Source: Streptomyces sp. 1331.2
GTDB lineage: Bacteria > Actinomycetota > Actinomycetes > Streptomycetales > Streptomycetaceae
Assembly (NCBI RefSeq): GCF_900199205.1
Contig: NZ_OBMJ01000001.1
Location: 1,736,001-1,800,000, forward strand
Length of the DNA: 64,000 nt
Reading direction: 5' to 3'
Position 1 is the stretch's first letter; every line of letters starts with the position of its first letter. The translations under genes and the position numbers were made by a program. This document shows positions 27,641 through 37,122 of this stretch, piece by piece. Below the pieces are notes generated by a model. It saw only the letters and a program-made list of their open reading frames with translations. It did not search any database and was not told the DNA's origin.

Positions 27641-28819
27641 ATGAGACTCGAGTCCCTCGCCGCCGTACTTGCCGCGACCCTCCCCCTGGTCGCCACCACC
27701 CCGGCCCTTGCGGATACCGCCCGGGCCACCACCGTCGCGCCCGCCTCCGGCTGCGCCCTGCCTGGGAAGACCGGCTGGACCGACGAAGGCCACAACACCG
27801 ACCACACGCAGTTCCAGCAGCCCCTGGGCACCAAGCACGTGCTGATGCTGTTCGTCGACTTCTCCGACGCACCGGCCGCCGGATCCGTCGACGACTACTA
27901 CCGCGAACTCGCCCCCGCGCAGGAGTGGATGAAGCAGGACTCCTACGGCAAGCTCCGCCTCGACATCGATCCGCTGAAGCGGTGGATCACCATGCCGCAG
28001 ACCTCCGCCTCCTATGGATTCCAGCGCGGCATCACGTTCGACGAGCAGGAGCTGTACGTGAAGCAGGCCGTCCAGGCCGCCGATCCGTACGTGGACTTCT
28101 CCAAGTACGACATGCTGTACATCGTCCCCACCAAGTCCGCCTCCGCGATCACCTTCTCGCCCACCTACCTCTACGACCCGACCACCGCCGGCATCACCGC
28201 CGACGGCACCCGGATCAAGTGGGCGATCACCTTCGGCCAGGACATGTACCACTGGGGATACAAGGTCGCCGACCACGAGACCTCCCACACCTTCGGACTG
28301 CCCGACCTCTACGCCTTCACCGGCACCGACGTCCACCCCTACGTCGGCGGCTGGGACCTCATGGGTAACATCGCCGGCCCGGCGCCGCAGCACACCGGCT
28401 GGGAGCGCTGGAAGTTCGGCTGGATCGACGACGGCCAGGTCGCCTGCCTGCCCGCCTCCGGCAGTCGCACCGTCCACCTGAAGGCCGTCGAACGCCCCGG
28501 CGGAACCAAGATCGCCATGGTCCGCACCGGTGAGGCCACGGCGTACGTCGCGGAATCCCGCCGAGCCGTCGCCGGGGACGCCAAAGCCTGCTCCACCGGC
28601 GTGCTGATCTACAAGGTCGACACCTCCACCCAGACGGGATACGGGCCCGTCCAGGTGGTCAACGGCAACCCGGGCGCGACCCCGCCGAGCGGCTGCACCG
28701 CTCTCGACATGGCCGCCTACCAGCCCGGCCAGTCCTTCACCGACCCCGCCACCGGGGTGAAGATCGACGTGCTGCGCAAGGGTCCGCTCTCCGACACCAT
28801 CCAGGTCACCAAGCAGTAG
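27641..28819 (+). CDS. Secreted M6-like (immune inhibitor A-type) metalloprotease, paralogue 1
   Basis: This 392-residue protein has a signal peptide (MRLESLAAVLAATLPLVATT, cut near ALA). The extended zinc motif HETSHTFGLPDLY (HExxHxxGxxD) is that of M6/M66-like peptidases, followed by YVGGWDLMGNIAGPAP with the Met-turn. KRWITMPQTSASYGF and a beta-rich C-terminus complete it. It lies 42 bp after the S33 peptidase gene with AAAGGAACGAAGAG before the ATG, so it is probably in the same operon: secreted degradation, then uptake, then intracellular hydrolysis. Confidence 0.88.
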   Translation: MRLESLAAVLAATLPLVATTPALADTARATTVAPASGCALPGKTGWTDEGHNTDHTQFQQPLGTKHVLMLFVDFSDAPAAGSVDDYYRELAPAQEWMKQDSYGKLRLDIDPLKRWITMPQTSASYGFQRGITFDEQELYVKQAVQAADPYVDFSKYDMLYIVPTKSASAITFSPTYLYDPTTAGITADGTRIKWAITFGQDMYHWGYKVADHETSHTFGLPDLYAFTGTDVHPYVGGWDLMGNIAGPAPQHTGWERWKFGWIDDGQVACLPASGSRTVHLKAVERPGGTKIAMVRTGEATAYVAESRRAVAGDAKACSTGVLIYKVDTSTQTGYGPVQVVNGNPGATPPSGCTALDMAAYQPGQSFTDPATGVKIDVLRKGPLSDTIQVTKQ

Positions 28820-28946
28820 AGTCGGCGGTGACCGCCCCTCAGCTCGCGCCGTGACGCTGCAGGGAGACCCCCACAGCAGCTTCGCTCCGACCGGCGCGAA
28901 CACTCCCGGCCAGGATTGACACCTGGCCGGGAGCCGGTCCCGGCCC

Positions 28947-30425
28947 GCCGGGCATCGTTCCCCTGCCCGGCGCGGTCACCGCAGGAGGCGCCCAGGCCAT
29001 GCTCAAGGGCGGCCTCGCGCTGCCCGGCCGACGGATCGTCGTCGCCGGCAGCGGGCCGCTGCTGCTCGCCGTCGTGGCCACCCTGGCAGCGGCCGGAGCC
29101 GACGTGCCCTCGGTCATCGAGGCGAGCGACTACCTCTGCTCGCCAATCACCGCGGATGGCGTGCGGGCCCTGGCCGTGGACGACCGGCAGCGCACCAGCC
29201 TGCCGGGCCCGTACGCGGCTGGCGAGACCTGCGGCATCGGCGGCGCCGACCTGGCGATCGCCGAGGGCGAACTGGCCGCGTACGCAGTGGCCGCACGCCC
29301 GGCGCCGGCTGCCGCTCGCCGCCACCGCGCCCGCCGCCGCGCCTTCGCGGAACTCATGGGCGCCGCCCACTGCCCCGGCACCGGCTGGACCGCCTGGCTG
29401 CACGACGGCATGGCCTACAACAACCCCGTCGACACCAAGGTCGACCTGGTCCCCACGCTGCTCGCCCAGCTGCACGCAGAGGGCTCGATCGTCGCGGTCA
29501 AGGAGTTCACCGGCGATGTCCGCCGCGCCTACCAACTCGCCGAACTCGCCCCCGCGTTGGACCTGCTGATCGGCTCCGACGACGTGCTGCTGGAGCTGGC
29601 CCTGGCCGGCGCCGTCGGCTGGATCGCCGGCTACCCCAACGCCCTGCCCGACGCCACGGTGGCGCTCTACAAGGCGGCCGTCAGCGGGGACCTGGCGACC
29701 GGCTCGACCGCCGTGGGCCGGGCCGTCGTCGCCACCACGACTGCCCGCGGAGTACCGGTACAGGCAGAACTGGGCGGCGCGAACGCCGCGCCGGTGCTGC
29801 CCGACGCCGACATCGAGCAGGCCGCCGCCCACCTGGCCGCCGCGATCGCCGGATACGCCGGGCAGAAGTGCACCGCTACCAGCAGGGTGATCGCCGTCGG
29901 TGACGCGTACCGGCCGCTGCGCGCCGCGATCGCCAAGGCCCTGGCAGACGTCGAACTCGCCCCGGTGATCAACGAGTCCGCGCTCTCCCGGCTCACCCAC
30001 GCGGTCGACTCGGCCCGCGCCGCCGGGGCCGAGACGGTGACCGGCGGACAGCGGATCGACGCGCCGGGATGGTTCCTGGAGCCGACCCTGCTGACCGGCG
30101 TCCCGGAGGAGCACCCGTTGCTGACCGAGGAGTTCTTCGGCCCACTGGCCGTCCTGCTGCCCGCGGCGGACCTGGACCAGGCGATCACAAGGGCCAACTC
30201 CAGTCCCCAGAGCCTCGCCACCTCCGTGCACACCCAGGACCTGGACCTGGCGCTGACCGCAGTCGACCGCCCGGACGCAGGCATGATCCGGGTCAACGCG
30301 CCCTCCACCGGTGTCGACTTCCACCTGCCGTTCGGCGGCGCCAAGGCGGCCATCCACGGCCCCGCGAACAGGGCACCGCCGCGCTGCAGTTCTTCACCGC
30401 CGAGCGAACCGTCACGATGCCGCCC
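28947..30425 (+). pseudogene. In-frame fusion of three broken genes resembling a hydroxyproline catabolic operon
   Basis: One open frame contains three unrelated pieces. The first (to about 29370) is parts of an HcnB/amino-acid-oxidase-type FAD/NAD(P) protein: LPGRRIVVAGSGPLLLAVVA and LPGPYAAGETCGIGGADLAI, with an internal deletion. The second (about 29375-29680) is the middle of a DapA-like aldolase (YNNPVDTKVDLVPTLLAQL, IAGYPNALPDATVALYKAA). The third (about 29680-30425) is the C-terminal part of an aldehyde dehydrogenase (VPVQAELGGANAAPVLPDAD, GQKCTATSRVIAVGDAY, TEEFFGPLAVLL). A 1-base shift near 30360 breaks its end (REQGTAALQFFTAERTVTM continues in another frame). The catalytic parts are incomplete, so it is a relic. 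FAD oxidase, DapA-like lyase and ketoglutarate semialdehyde dehydrogenase together define bacterial hydroxyproline breakdown. Confidence 0.75.
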
Positions 30426-30481
30426 GGCGGAGCACCCAGGTGATCACGCCCAGAGGGCTTCGGAAGGGAGGTCTCCGATTC

Positions 30482-30498
30482 CATAACGCAACGTGATG
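30482..30498. promoter_or_regulatory. LysR-type palindrome before protease 2
   Basis: CATAACGCAACGTGATG (arms CATAAC and GTGATG, 5-nt spacer) lies 171 bp before the second protease start. The flanking GGGCTGGGA downstream is similar to GCACTGGGA next to the site at 20824-20840. Confidence 0.6.
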
Positions 30499-30668
30499 GA
30501 GGGCTGGGAGCTACCGAAGGCAATGATCGATCCGGACGATAGCCTGCACGCTTCCCGCACGGCGGCAGTAGCCGACCGTACCCGGGAGCGCACAGGACAC
30601 CCGGCTGACTACCCGCCAGGGCACAGCCAGCAGGGCTCGTCACCGGATCGATCCCTTCGGAGGCCCCC

Positions 30669-31886
30669 ATGGACCCCTCAGTCAGACCCCGGCGCCCCCT
30701 GTCGGCAGCGCTCATCCTCGTCCTGGCCGCCCTGCTGGCCCTGGTCGTCGTCCCCGCGCACCCCGCCCACGCGTACAACGGCAGCACCTCCGCCTGCGCG
30801 CTACAGGGGACGACTGGGTACACCGACGAGGGCCAGCAGACCGACTACACCCGGTTCCAGAACCCGATCGGCATCAAGCGCATCGGCCTGATCTACGTCG
30901 ACTTCCCCGACGCCGCCGGCACCGCCCTGCCCCTCACGTCGTACTATGACACGCTCAAGGGCGCCAACGACTGGATGCGGAACGCCTCCTACGGCCAGAC
31001 CACGCTGGACATCCAGGTCCCGTACGCCAACTGGGTCCACATGCCGAAGAACTCCACGGACTACAACTGGGAACGCGGCTTCTCCTGGTCCACGCACCAG
31101 GTCTACGTGAAGGACGCGCTCACCGCCGCGGCCAACGCCGGCGTCGACCTCTCCCAGTACGACATGTTCTACGTCGTGCCCACCACCACCGCGACCGCGA
31201 TCGGCCACTCCCCGACCTTCATCCAGGACCCCGCCTCCCCGACCTGGGTCTGGAACCCGCCGACGAGCAGTTGGGTACTGATCCACTGGGCGGTGACCTT
31301 CGGCCAGGACATGTGGTCCTGGGGATACAAGGTCGCCGACCACGAGACCAGCCACACCTTCGGCCTGCCCGACCTGTACGCCTTCAGCGGGGAACTGAAC
31401 CAGTACGTCGGCGGCTGGGACCTCATGGGCAAGATCTCCGGACCGGCCCCGCTGAACTTCGGCTGGGAGGCGTGGAAGTTCGGGTGGATCACCGACAGCC
31501 AGGTGTCCTGCCTGGACACGGCGAACACGTACACCACCACCCTGACCGGGCTGGAGTACGGGGGCAGCGGCTACCGGCTGGCGGTGATCAAGACCAGCGC
31601 CACCACCGCCTACGTCGCCGAGTCCCGCAAGGCCGCCTACAACGACTCCAGCGCCTGCGCCACCGGCGTCGTCATCTACAAGGTCGACACCTCCATCACC
31701 ACCGGCAACGGGCCGATCCAGGTGGTCACCAACCCCAAAGCCGTCCCACCCACCGGGAACTGCGCCACGCTGGACATGCAGACCTGGCAACCCGGCCAGT
31801 GGTTCCAGGACGACACCGCCCGCATCCGGATCTACGTGAACGCCTCCGACGCGTCCACCGACACCCTCTGGACGTACAAGTGGTGA
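30669..31886 (+). CDS. Secreted M6-like metalloprotease, paralogue 2
   Basis: This 405-residue paralogue of 27641-28819 has a longer signal peptide (PLSAALILVLAALLALVVVP, cut near AHA). The motif HETSHTFGLPDLYAFSG is kept, as are GGWDLMGKISGPAP and VAESRKAAYNDSSACATG. The two proteins are clearly related along their length, so they arose by tandem duplication now split by the broken gene cluster. It has its own promoter region with a LysR-type site and converges on the LysR gene. Confidence 0.88.
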   Translation: MDPSVRPRRPLSAALILVLAALLALVVVPAHPAHAYNGSTSACALQGTTGYTDEGQQTDYTRFQNPIGIKRIGLIYVDFPDAAGTALPLTSYYDTLKGANDWMRNASYGQTTLDIQVPYANWVHMPKNSTDYNWERGFSWSTHQVYVKDALTAAANAGVDLSQYDMFYVVPTTTATAIGHSPTFIQDPASPTWVWNPPTSSWVLIHWAVTFGQDMWSWGYKVADHETSHTFGLPDLYAFSGELNQYVGGWDLMGKISGPAPLNFGWEAWKFGWITDSQVSCLDTANTYTTTLTGLEYGGSGYRLAVIKTSATTAYVAESRKAAYNDSSACATGVVIYKVDTSITTGNGPIQVVTNPKAVPPTGNCATLDMQTWQPGQWFQDDTARIRIYVNASDASTDTLWTYKW

Positions 31887-32002
31887 CCCCGTAGCACCGG
31901 AACGCCTCCGACCAACGGGCGGTGCGGCCGGTGCGACAGGCGCCGACCGCATCGCACCGCCGCAGGCTCCACCGCGCGGATCGTGTCACACCACCGGGCG
32001 CC

Positions 32003-33010
32003 TCACCCAGAGCGAGGCACGCCACTGCTCAACACGCCCACCGCAGTGCGCTGCGGCGGCACTGCGCCGTCGTGCCTTTCGAGCCAGCCCTGGTAGACCG
32101 TGCTGCGGGCGCACGCCGTCCGGTACGCCTCGATGACGTCCTGCACGAGGGAGGGGCCCAACGTTTCCAACGGCCCCTCCTCGTACCAGGCGAGCAGATG
32201 CCGGTACCAGAGCGGATTCCCGGCGATCGGACGTACGGCGATGCCCGGGACCTCCTCGAAGGTGGCCTGGCAGAAGCTCACCGCGTGGCCGTGGCGAACG
32301 ATGTCCAGGAGGAGTCGGCCCTCCGCCTCGTGGACGACGCGTATGCGATGCCCCAGGACGAGCAGGGTCCTGGACCAGTACTCACGGATCCGGTCGTTGT
32401 CCGGCCGAGGAGCGGCCCAGTCCTCTTCCTCCAGATCCTCCAGCGCGACCTCCTCCAGCGCCGCCAGCGGATGGGCTGCCGGCAGTGCCACGAAGAGCGG
32501 CTCGGTGGCGATCGGCTCGACGGTGACTCCAGGGGGGAGCACGAGCTCATAACCGGGGCTGTCGCCCACCACGGCCGCCTCAAGACGGCCGCCCGCGATG
32601 TCCTCGACGAGCGGGACGGGGCATCCGTGGCCCCGCGAACTGATCTCGGCCTCCGGATGGTGCGACCTGATCGCCGTGATCAACCCGCCGAGCAGGGGAG
32701 CGTTGACGGAACCGAGCCGGAAACGGTGCGGCGAACAGCTCCTCCGCGCGGCGAGAGCGGAGGCCTCCAACAGTTCGTCAATGGTCGGCAGCAGCGCCCG
32801 TGCCCGGCTCAGCACCACCTCCCCGAAGGCGGTCGGGACGACACCCGACTGCGCGCGGCTGAACAGCTCACCGCCGAGCGCCCGCTCGATCCGCGTCAAC
32901 TGGGCACTGAGACCGGGCTGGGTCAGCCGCAACGACGCGGCGGCCCGCGTCAAACTGCCACTGTCCGCGATGCTGCAGATGATCCGGAGGTGCCGGAATT
33001 CGAGCTCCAT
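32003..33010 (-). CDS. LysR-family transcriptional regulator
   Basis: This 335-residue protein has the LysR helix-turn-helix in its first 60 residues (MELEFRHLRIICSIADSGSL, then TRAAASLRLTQPGLSAQLTR). An effector-binding domain follows (FRLGSVNAPLLGGLITAIRS). It lies convergent to the second protease. Three T-N11-A palindromes of one type lie before the secreted protein, the ABC operon and protease 2, so I infer that it controls this locus. I did not find a clear copy before its own start. Confidence 0.85.
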   Translation of the reverse strand: MELEFRHLRIICSIADSGSLTRAAASLRLTQPGLSAQLTRIERALGGELFSRAQSGVVPTAFGEVVLSRARALLPTIDELLEASALAARRSCSPHRFRLGSVNAPLLGGLITAIRSHHPEAEISSRGHGCPVPLVEDIAGGRLEAAVVGDSPGYELVLPPGVTVEPIATEPLFVALPAAHPLAALEEVALEDLEEEDWAAPRPDNDRIREYWSRTLLVLGHRIRVVHEAEGRLLLDIVRHGHAVSFCQATFEEVPGIAVRPIAGNPLWYRHLLAWYEEGPLETLGPSLVQDVIEAYRTACARSTVYQGWLERHDGAVPPQRTAVGVLSSGVPRSG

Positions 33011-33299
33011 GGCGAGATGCTACGGAGATCAGTCCCACATCAGTAGGGGTGCGTCGGTAACGACCCGGCCATCAGACCTGCGCTGTTCGATCTCGCCCGG
33101 CGCAGCCGCCTCCCGACGGCCTCGCCGCAGGAGGCCTGGCGCAGGGCCTCAGGCGGTTGCGCGTGGCGGTCGCGGGCGCCGTCGCGCAGCACTTTCCCGC
33201 GTTGGGGTCGCGCGGATCGAGGCCGTTTTCCGGCCCGGTCCACTGGCCGGTTCGGGTGGCAGTCGGTGCGAACACGCGGGGCATGGGACTGATCCGCAG

Positions 33300-33533
33300 A
33301 CACCGGCGTGAGCAGGAGCAAGAGCGCGCTGCCACGACGCCGTTCCGGACAATCTCGTCAGCTCGCCCGGCCGGCCCGCGCCCCGGTCGGTCCTGTCCTG
33401 CTTGACCCAGCCCCGCAGCCCCTCCGGACTGACCCCCCAGTTCCCGGGCGATCTCGGTGACGTTCCGGTGTGGCGAGGACCGGACGAGCGCGACCGCGTC
33501 CCGCTTGAACTCCGCCGTGTACCGCTTGGCCAT
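33300..33533 (-). pseudogene. IS3-family transposase OrfA remnant
   Basis: ATG 33533 opens MAKRYTAEFKRDAVALVRSS, the typical IS3 OrfA start, continuing RNVTEIARELG. The frame then shifts to VSPEGLRGWVKQDRTDRGAG and decays. OrfB and the terminal repeats are missing. It lies next to the copy B repeat, marking an insertion-prone spot. Confidence 0.75.
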
Positions 33534-33657
33534 GTTGCTCTTGATTCCCACCTGGTGCTGCTTCCTCCGGGCTTGCATCGCCCAGTCTCCACGTGTCCAA
33601 CCTCAAGGGGAGACTTCACAACCCGTCCTCCGCCGAACCACGGCACACGGCCCGCCC

Positions 33658-34105
33658 CAGAAAAGGCCGTTCCCCGCATTCCTGCGGGGAACGGCTTTCC
33701 GGCCTGCATGAACGTAGCGCCGACCGGGGCAACAGGATCTGAATCTGCACCCCCCCTGACCCCCATTCACCCTGTGATCTTTCCCACCGAAAAGGCGGAC
33801 ATTTTTTCGATCACGGGTCGCAGAGCCGGGGATCCTGCCTCAGTGATCAGCATATTCGCCTCCTCGCGATCGTCCTACCGGTAACTTCTTCCGGTATTTT
33901 CCAGGATACTCCTTAATGTGAGACTTCGAGTCCGCCGCGCACATGAGTCAGTATCTGAAAATTCCCCTGCGTGACGTTTGACCAGAATATCTACCCGAGA
34001 TATTTCCTGTGGCTCACCCCACGGTCACAGGATCCATCCTGGCCGAGGTGTCGCAGGTGAGGGCCGGCGCCATGCCGGGACAGGGGAAGTGCCGGGGAGT
34101 CCTGC
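33658..34105. repeat. Relic integrase terminator + degenerate att + flank, copy B
   Basis: A perfect 13-bp hairpin (33666-33678 with 33683-33695) starts the copy and matches the terminators after both integrases. The degenerate att follows (CGACCGGGGCAACAGGATCT at 33721-33740, then CTGACCCCC). The rest parallels 16420-16735, including the micro-ORF and GCGCCATGCCGGGACAGGGG. Compared with the live 43-nt core at 48427 and 56302 it is diverged, so it is an old scar. Confidence 0.75.
33767..33853 (-). CDS. Conserved micro-ORF, 28 codons (copy B)
   Basis: Reads MLITEAGSPALRPVIEKMSA then FSVGKITG. The same ribosome site and upstream 20 bases as copy A (16416-16496), with conserved positions M-x-I-x-E-A-G and FSVG/LSVG. 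The repeated preservation argues for translation at some point; function unknown. Confidence 0.35.
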   Translation of the reverse strand: MLITEAGSPALRPVIEKMSAFSVGKITG

Positions 34106-34618
34106 GCCGATCCACGTGGAGGCCGGGCGAGGAAGCCGGCCGACGGAGAGTACTGCTGCGGGAAAACCGTGGTTCGTGGCGGAGTTCGCACGGAAGAACC
34201 GCACGACTGCGGTGGACCGGTCGAAATGCAGGGCTTCGGTGAGCGGCTCCTGGGTCATCTGCTGGACCGGGCTCTGCGATGGGCCGACGCCGGCCTCCTC
34301 GCCACGCCAGAACGGCGGGCGCCCCCTCGGCAGTGACCGGCCGCAGCCCTACCCGGCACCACGGTGCGCACACTCTGCGCCCATGCGTACAGGCGTTGTT
34401 CGGACGTTTCCGGCGACTTCCCCCGGCCTCCGAGCCGGCCTTCACGAAGACGCAGGTCGACCAACGGCAACCCACCGACCGCCCCTGCTCACCCCGGATG
34501 CCGGGGCTGTGGCCGGAGTACGGTGGAAGAGAGCACCGTCCACGGCCTGCGAGCTACTGCCGTGCCCCGGCGGCAGCACGAGGCCGTCCAAGGACGAGCC
34601 CAGGGCAGGTGTTTCGAC

Positions 34619-35095
34619 ATGACCGCGACCTCCGATCCCGCCGCCGCCCAGCCACCGGGGCCGGAGCCGGCGGTCCGCCTCTCACTGACACCCGAGGGCG
34701 CCACGCGCGGCCGGCTGGACGGGGCCTGGTGGCCGCGCTCGCACGACCTCCTGCGCGAACTTCCCCCACTGGCGACGGCACTGGACCCCACGTGGGGGAA
34801 GGTCACCCGTGTCACCGTGAATCCGACGCACTGGCCGGCCATCCCCCGGCGCGTCCCGGTCGCAGGCCATGTCATCCACGTCGGGTGGTTCGAACAGGAG
34901 CAGGACGCGGACGAGGTGATCGTGTGCTCCTTCACCCCTCTACGCCTGGAGCTCCTGGTGATTCCCCCGGAGGCCGAGGCCTCCGCCGCCGAGTGGCTGA
35001 TGACAGCGGCGTCCGACCCGGCCAACACACGTACCGGCACCGACCTCCTGACAGCCGCGGGCGCGCCGACCGCAGACCCGCGGGCAGACGGATGA
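34619..35095 (+). CDS. DUF5994 family protein (intact copy)
   Basis: This 158-residue cytoplasmic protein has the family signatures VRLSLTPEGATRGRLDGAWW and PRSHDLLRELPPL, then GHVIHVGWFEQEQDADEVIV and a short acidic C-terminus. The function of the family is unknown; it is common in Streptomyces. ATG 34619 is the start that matches the family; longer frames upstream read repeat DNA. It is the intact counterpart of the broken copies at 16727 and 17839. Confidence 0.75.
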   Translation: MTATSDPAAAQPPGPEPAVRLSLTPEGATRGRLDGAWWPRSHDLLRELPPLATALDPTWGKVTRVTVNPTHWPAIPRRVPVAGHVIHVGWFEQEQDADEVIVCSFTPLRLELLVIPPEAEASAAEWLMTAASDPANTRTGTDLLTAAGAPTADPRADG

Positions 35096-35375
35096 CAACG
35101 GTCGGCAGCGGACGACACCAGGCCGTTCGCCGCCGGCCCCGACCCTGACTTCCCGCCGTCGGCTCCCGCACCCGGCGGCACCCCTGATCCGGCGGATAGG
35201 TGCGCGGACATCACCCCGGAATACGCCGCCGCGTGCCCGGATGAAGCCCGGCTCCTCGGCGGCCGAGCAACCGATGACCGGAGCCGTCTCAGGACGGGAG
35301 CCTCCTCACCGCACACGCCCGCCCGCGTTCGCGGCGCTCATGCTCCAGCGACGGCCGCCGGATGGGGAGCGGAGG

Positions 35376-37055
35376 TCAGCTGTCGCTGCGGTAGTGGTCC
35401 ATCGAGACCTTCACCGGGCCGTTGCCGGTCACGGAGATGACCCGCACGATCGCGATGGCGTGAGTGCTTCTCGATCGCACGCAGAAGGCTCGGCCGGCCG
35501 GCAGGTCACTGAAGTCGAGGGCCGTCGCCGGCTGCCGGTCGATGGCCGTCGAGCAATCGCCCGGGGTTGGCCGCCCGCTGGGGGTGATGGCGGCGTCGCT
35601 TCCCGTCGGGATCAGGAACTCGTTGGCGTTGTGCCCTACGGACCACTCGGTGGACTGCGCGGGGATCAACTTGCCGGTCTCGATGTCGAAGTCGTAGGAG
35701 TCGTCGGGTGCGGTCAGGATTGCATCGGTGTACGCCGCGGTGTACGTGGCCGGGCTCGCCGGGTCGGTCGGCCCCGGGCCGTCGGCCGCCGGTGCCGGCG
35801 TGTCCGGGCCGGTGTCACCGGCCGTCGGGCTGTCGCCGGCCAATCCCGTGGCTGCGAGGATCCGGTCGAGCTTGTGGGACAGGAGCACGCCGCCGACCGT
35901 GCCACCGAGAGCCACCACCAACGCCGACAGCAGCAGTACCGTCTTCCAGGTCGCGCCCTTGCGGTAGGGCTTGCCCACCGCGGGTATCGCGGGAGCGGCG
36001 ACGGTCGGCAGTGGGGGCGGAAGCAGAGCGGTCGGCACCTCGGGCAGGGGCTGCGCAGCGCCGTAGGAGCCGGGCGGGGCCTGGGCGGCGACGACGTCGG
36101 GGGAGAACGCGGCGGCCAAGTCCTGCGGCAGGTCGGAGCGGCGGGTGATGTCGGTGCTGACCTGAGTGGGCAGCCAGTCGTCGGCGAAGCGCAGCCCGCC
36201 GCCCGCAGCGGGGTGGTTGCGGGCGGCCTCGATGATCTCTGCGGGGGTCGGCCGGTCCTCGGGCTGCTTGGCCAGGCAGCGCAGCAGCAGCGCGCGCAGG
36301 TCGCCCGGGACACGGCCGAGATCCGGCTGCTCGTTCACCACCCGGTACAGCACCGTGGTCTCCGGTCCCTCGCCGAACGGCTGGGTGCCGCCGGCGGTGT
36401 ACGCCGCCAGAGAACCCAGCGCGAAGACGTCCGTCGCGGACGTGACCGGCCTGCCCAGGGCCTGCTCGGGCGCCATGAAGGCGGGCGAACCGATCCGGAA
36501 ACCGGTGCCGGTCAGCGCGACGGCGTCGGCCGCGCGGGCGATGCCGAAGTCGATCACGCGCGGACCGTCGGCCGCGAGCAGCACGTTGGCGGGCTTGAGA
36601 TCCCGGTGCACGACTCCGGCGCCGTGGATCGCCTGCAGCGCCTCCGCGATCCCGCCCATCAGCAGCAGGACCGTGCGCACCGGTAGCGCGCCGTGTTCCC
36701 GGACCACCTGTTGCAGCGACGGGCCCGGAACGTACGCGGTGGCCAGCCACGGCACGTCGTCGTCCGCGCCGGAGTCGATCACCTGGGCGGTGTACAGCCC
36801 ATGGATCCGCCGGGCGTTGGTGACCTCCTGTGCGAAGCGCCCCCGGAACTCCGTGTCCTGCGCGAACTCCGGCCGGACCGTCTTGAGGGCCACGGGCCGG
36901 CCACCGGGGGTGTAGGACAGGTAGACCCGCCCCATGCCGCCTGCCCCGAGCCGGGCGTGCAACCGGTAGCCGCCTACTTCGGCCGGATCGTCGGGCTGCA
37001 GGGGCTGGTAAAGCGTTGACGCGGGCAAGGAGTCCAGGGACATGTCGATGGGCAT
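35376..37055 (-). CDS. Membrane Ser/Thr protein kinase (PknB-like Hanks type)
   Basis: This 559-residue protein has an N-terminal kinase domain: glycine loop LGAGGMGRVYLS, lysine in VALKTV, catalytic loop VVHRDLKPANV, DFG in VIDFGIARA and APE in AFMAPEQALG. A proline-rich linker, one membrane helix (VLLLSALVVALGGTVGGVLL) and an extracytoplasmic domain of about 170 residues follow (YDFDIETGKLIPAQSTEWSV). The outer domain is not PASTA and I do not recognise it. It is 68 bp downstream of the secreted hydrolase gene on the same strand. Confidence 0.92.
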   Translation of the reverse strand: MPIDMSLDSLPASTLYQPLQPDDPAEVGGYRLHARLGAGGMGRVYLSYTPGGRPVALKTVRPEFAQDTEFRGRFAQEVTNARRIHGLYTAQVIDSGADDDVPWLATAYVPGPSLQQVVREHGALPVRTVLLLMGGIAEALQAIHGAGVVHRDLKPANVLLAADGPRVIDFGIARAADAVALTGTGFRIGSPAFMAPEQALGRPVTSATDVFALGSLAAYTAGGTQPFGEGPETTVLYRVVNEQPDLGRVPGDLRALLLRCLAKQPEDRPTPAEIIEAARNHPAAGGGLRFADDWLPTQVSTDITRRSDLPQDLAAAFSPDVVAAQAPPGSYGAAQPLPEVPTALLPPPLPTVAAPAIPAVGKPYRKGATWKTVLLLSALVVALGGTVGGVLLSHKLDRILAATGLAGDSPTAGDTGPDTPAPAADGPGPTDPASPATYTAAYTDAILTAPDDSYDFDIETGKLIPAQSTEWSVGHNANEFLIPTGSDAAITPSGRPTPGDCSTAIDRQPATALDFSDLPAGRAFCVRSRSTHAIAIVRVISVTGNGPVKVSMDHYRSDS

Positions 37056-37122
37056 GTGGAAGGTCTCCAGTGGTGCGAGCCGTGAGCGGGGGCGAGGGTG
37101 GCGCGACGGGAGTGCCGGCCGT

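Noticed and set aside
28999..30486. Functional aldehyde dehydrogenase
   Set aside because: The N-terminal half comes from two other enzyme families and the C-terminal end is frameshifted, so it is treated as a relic.
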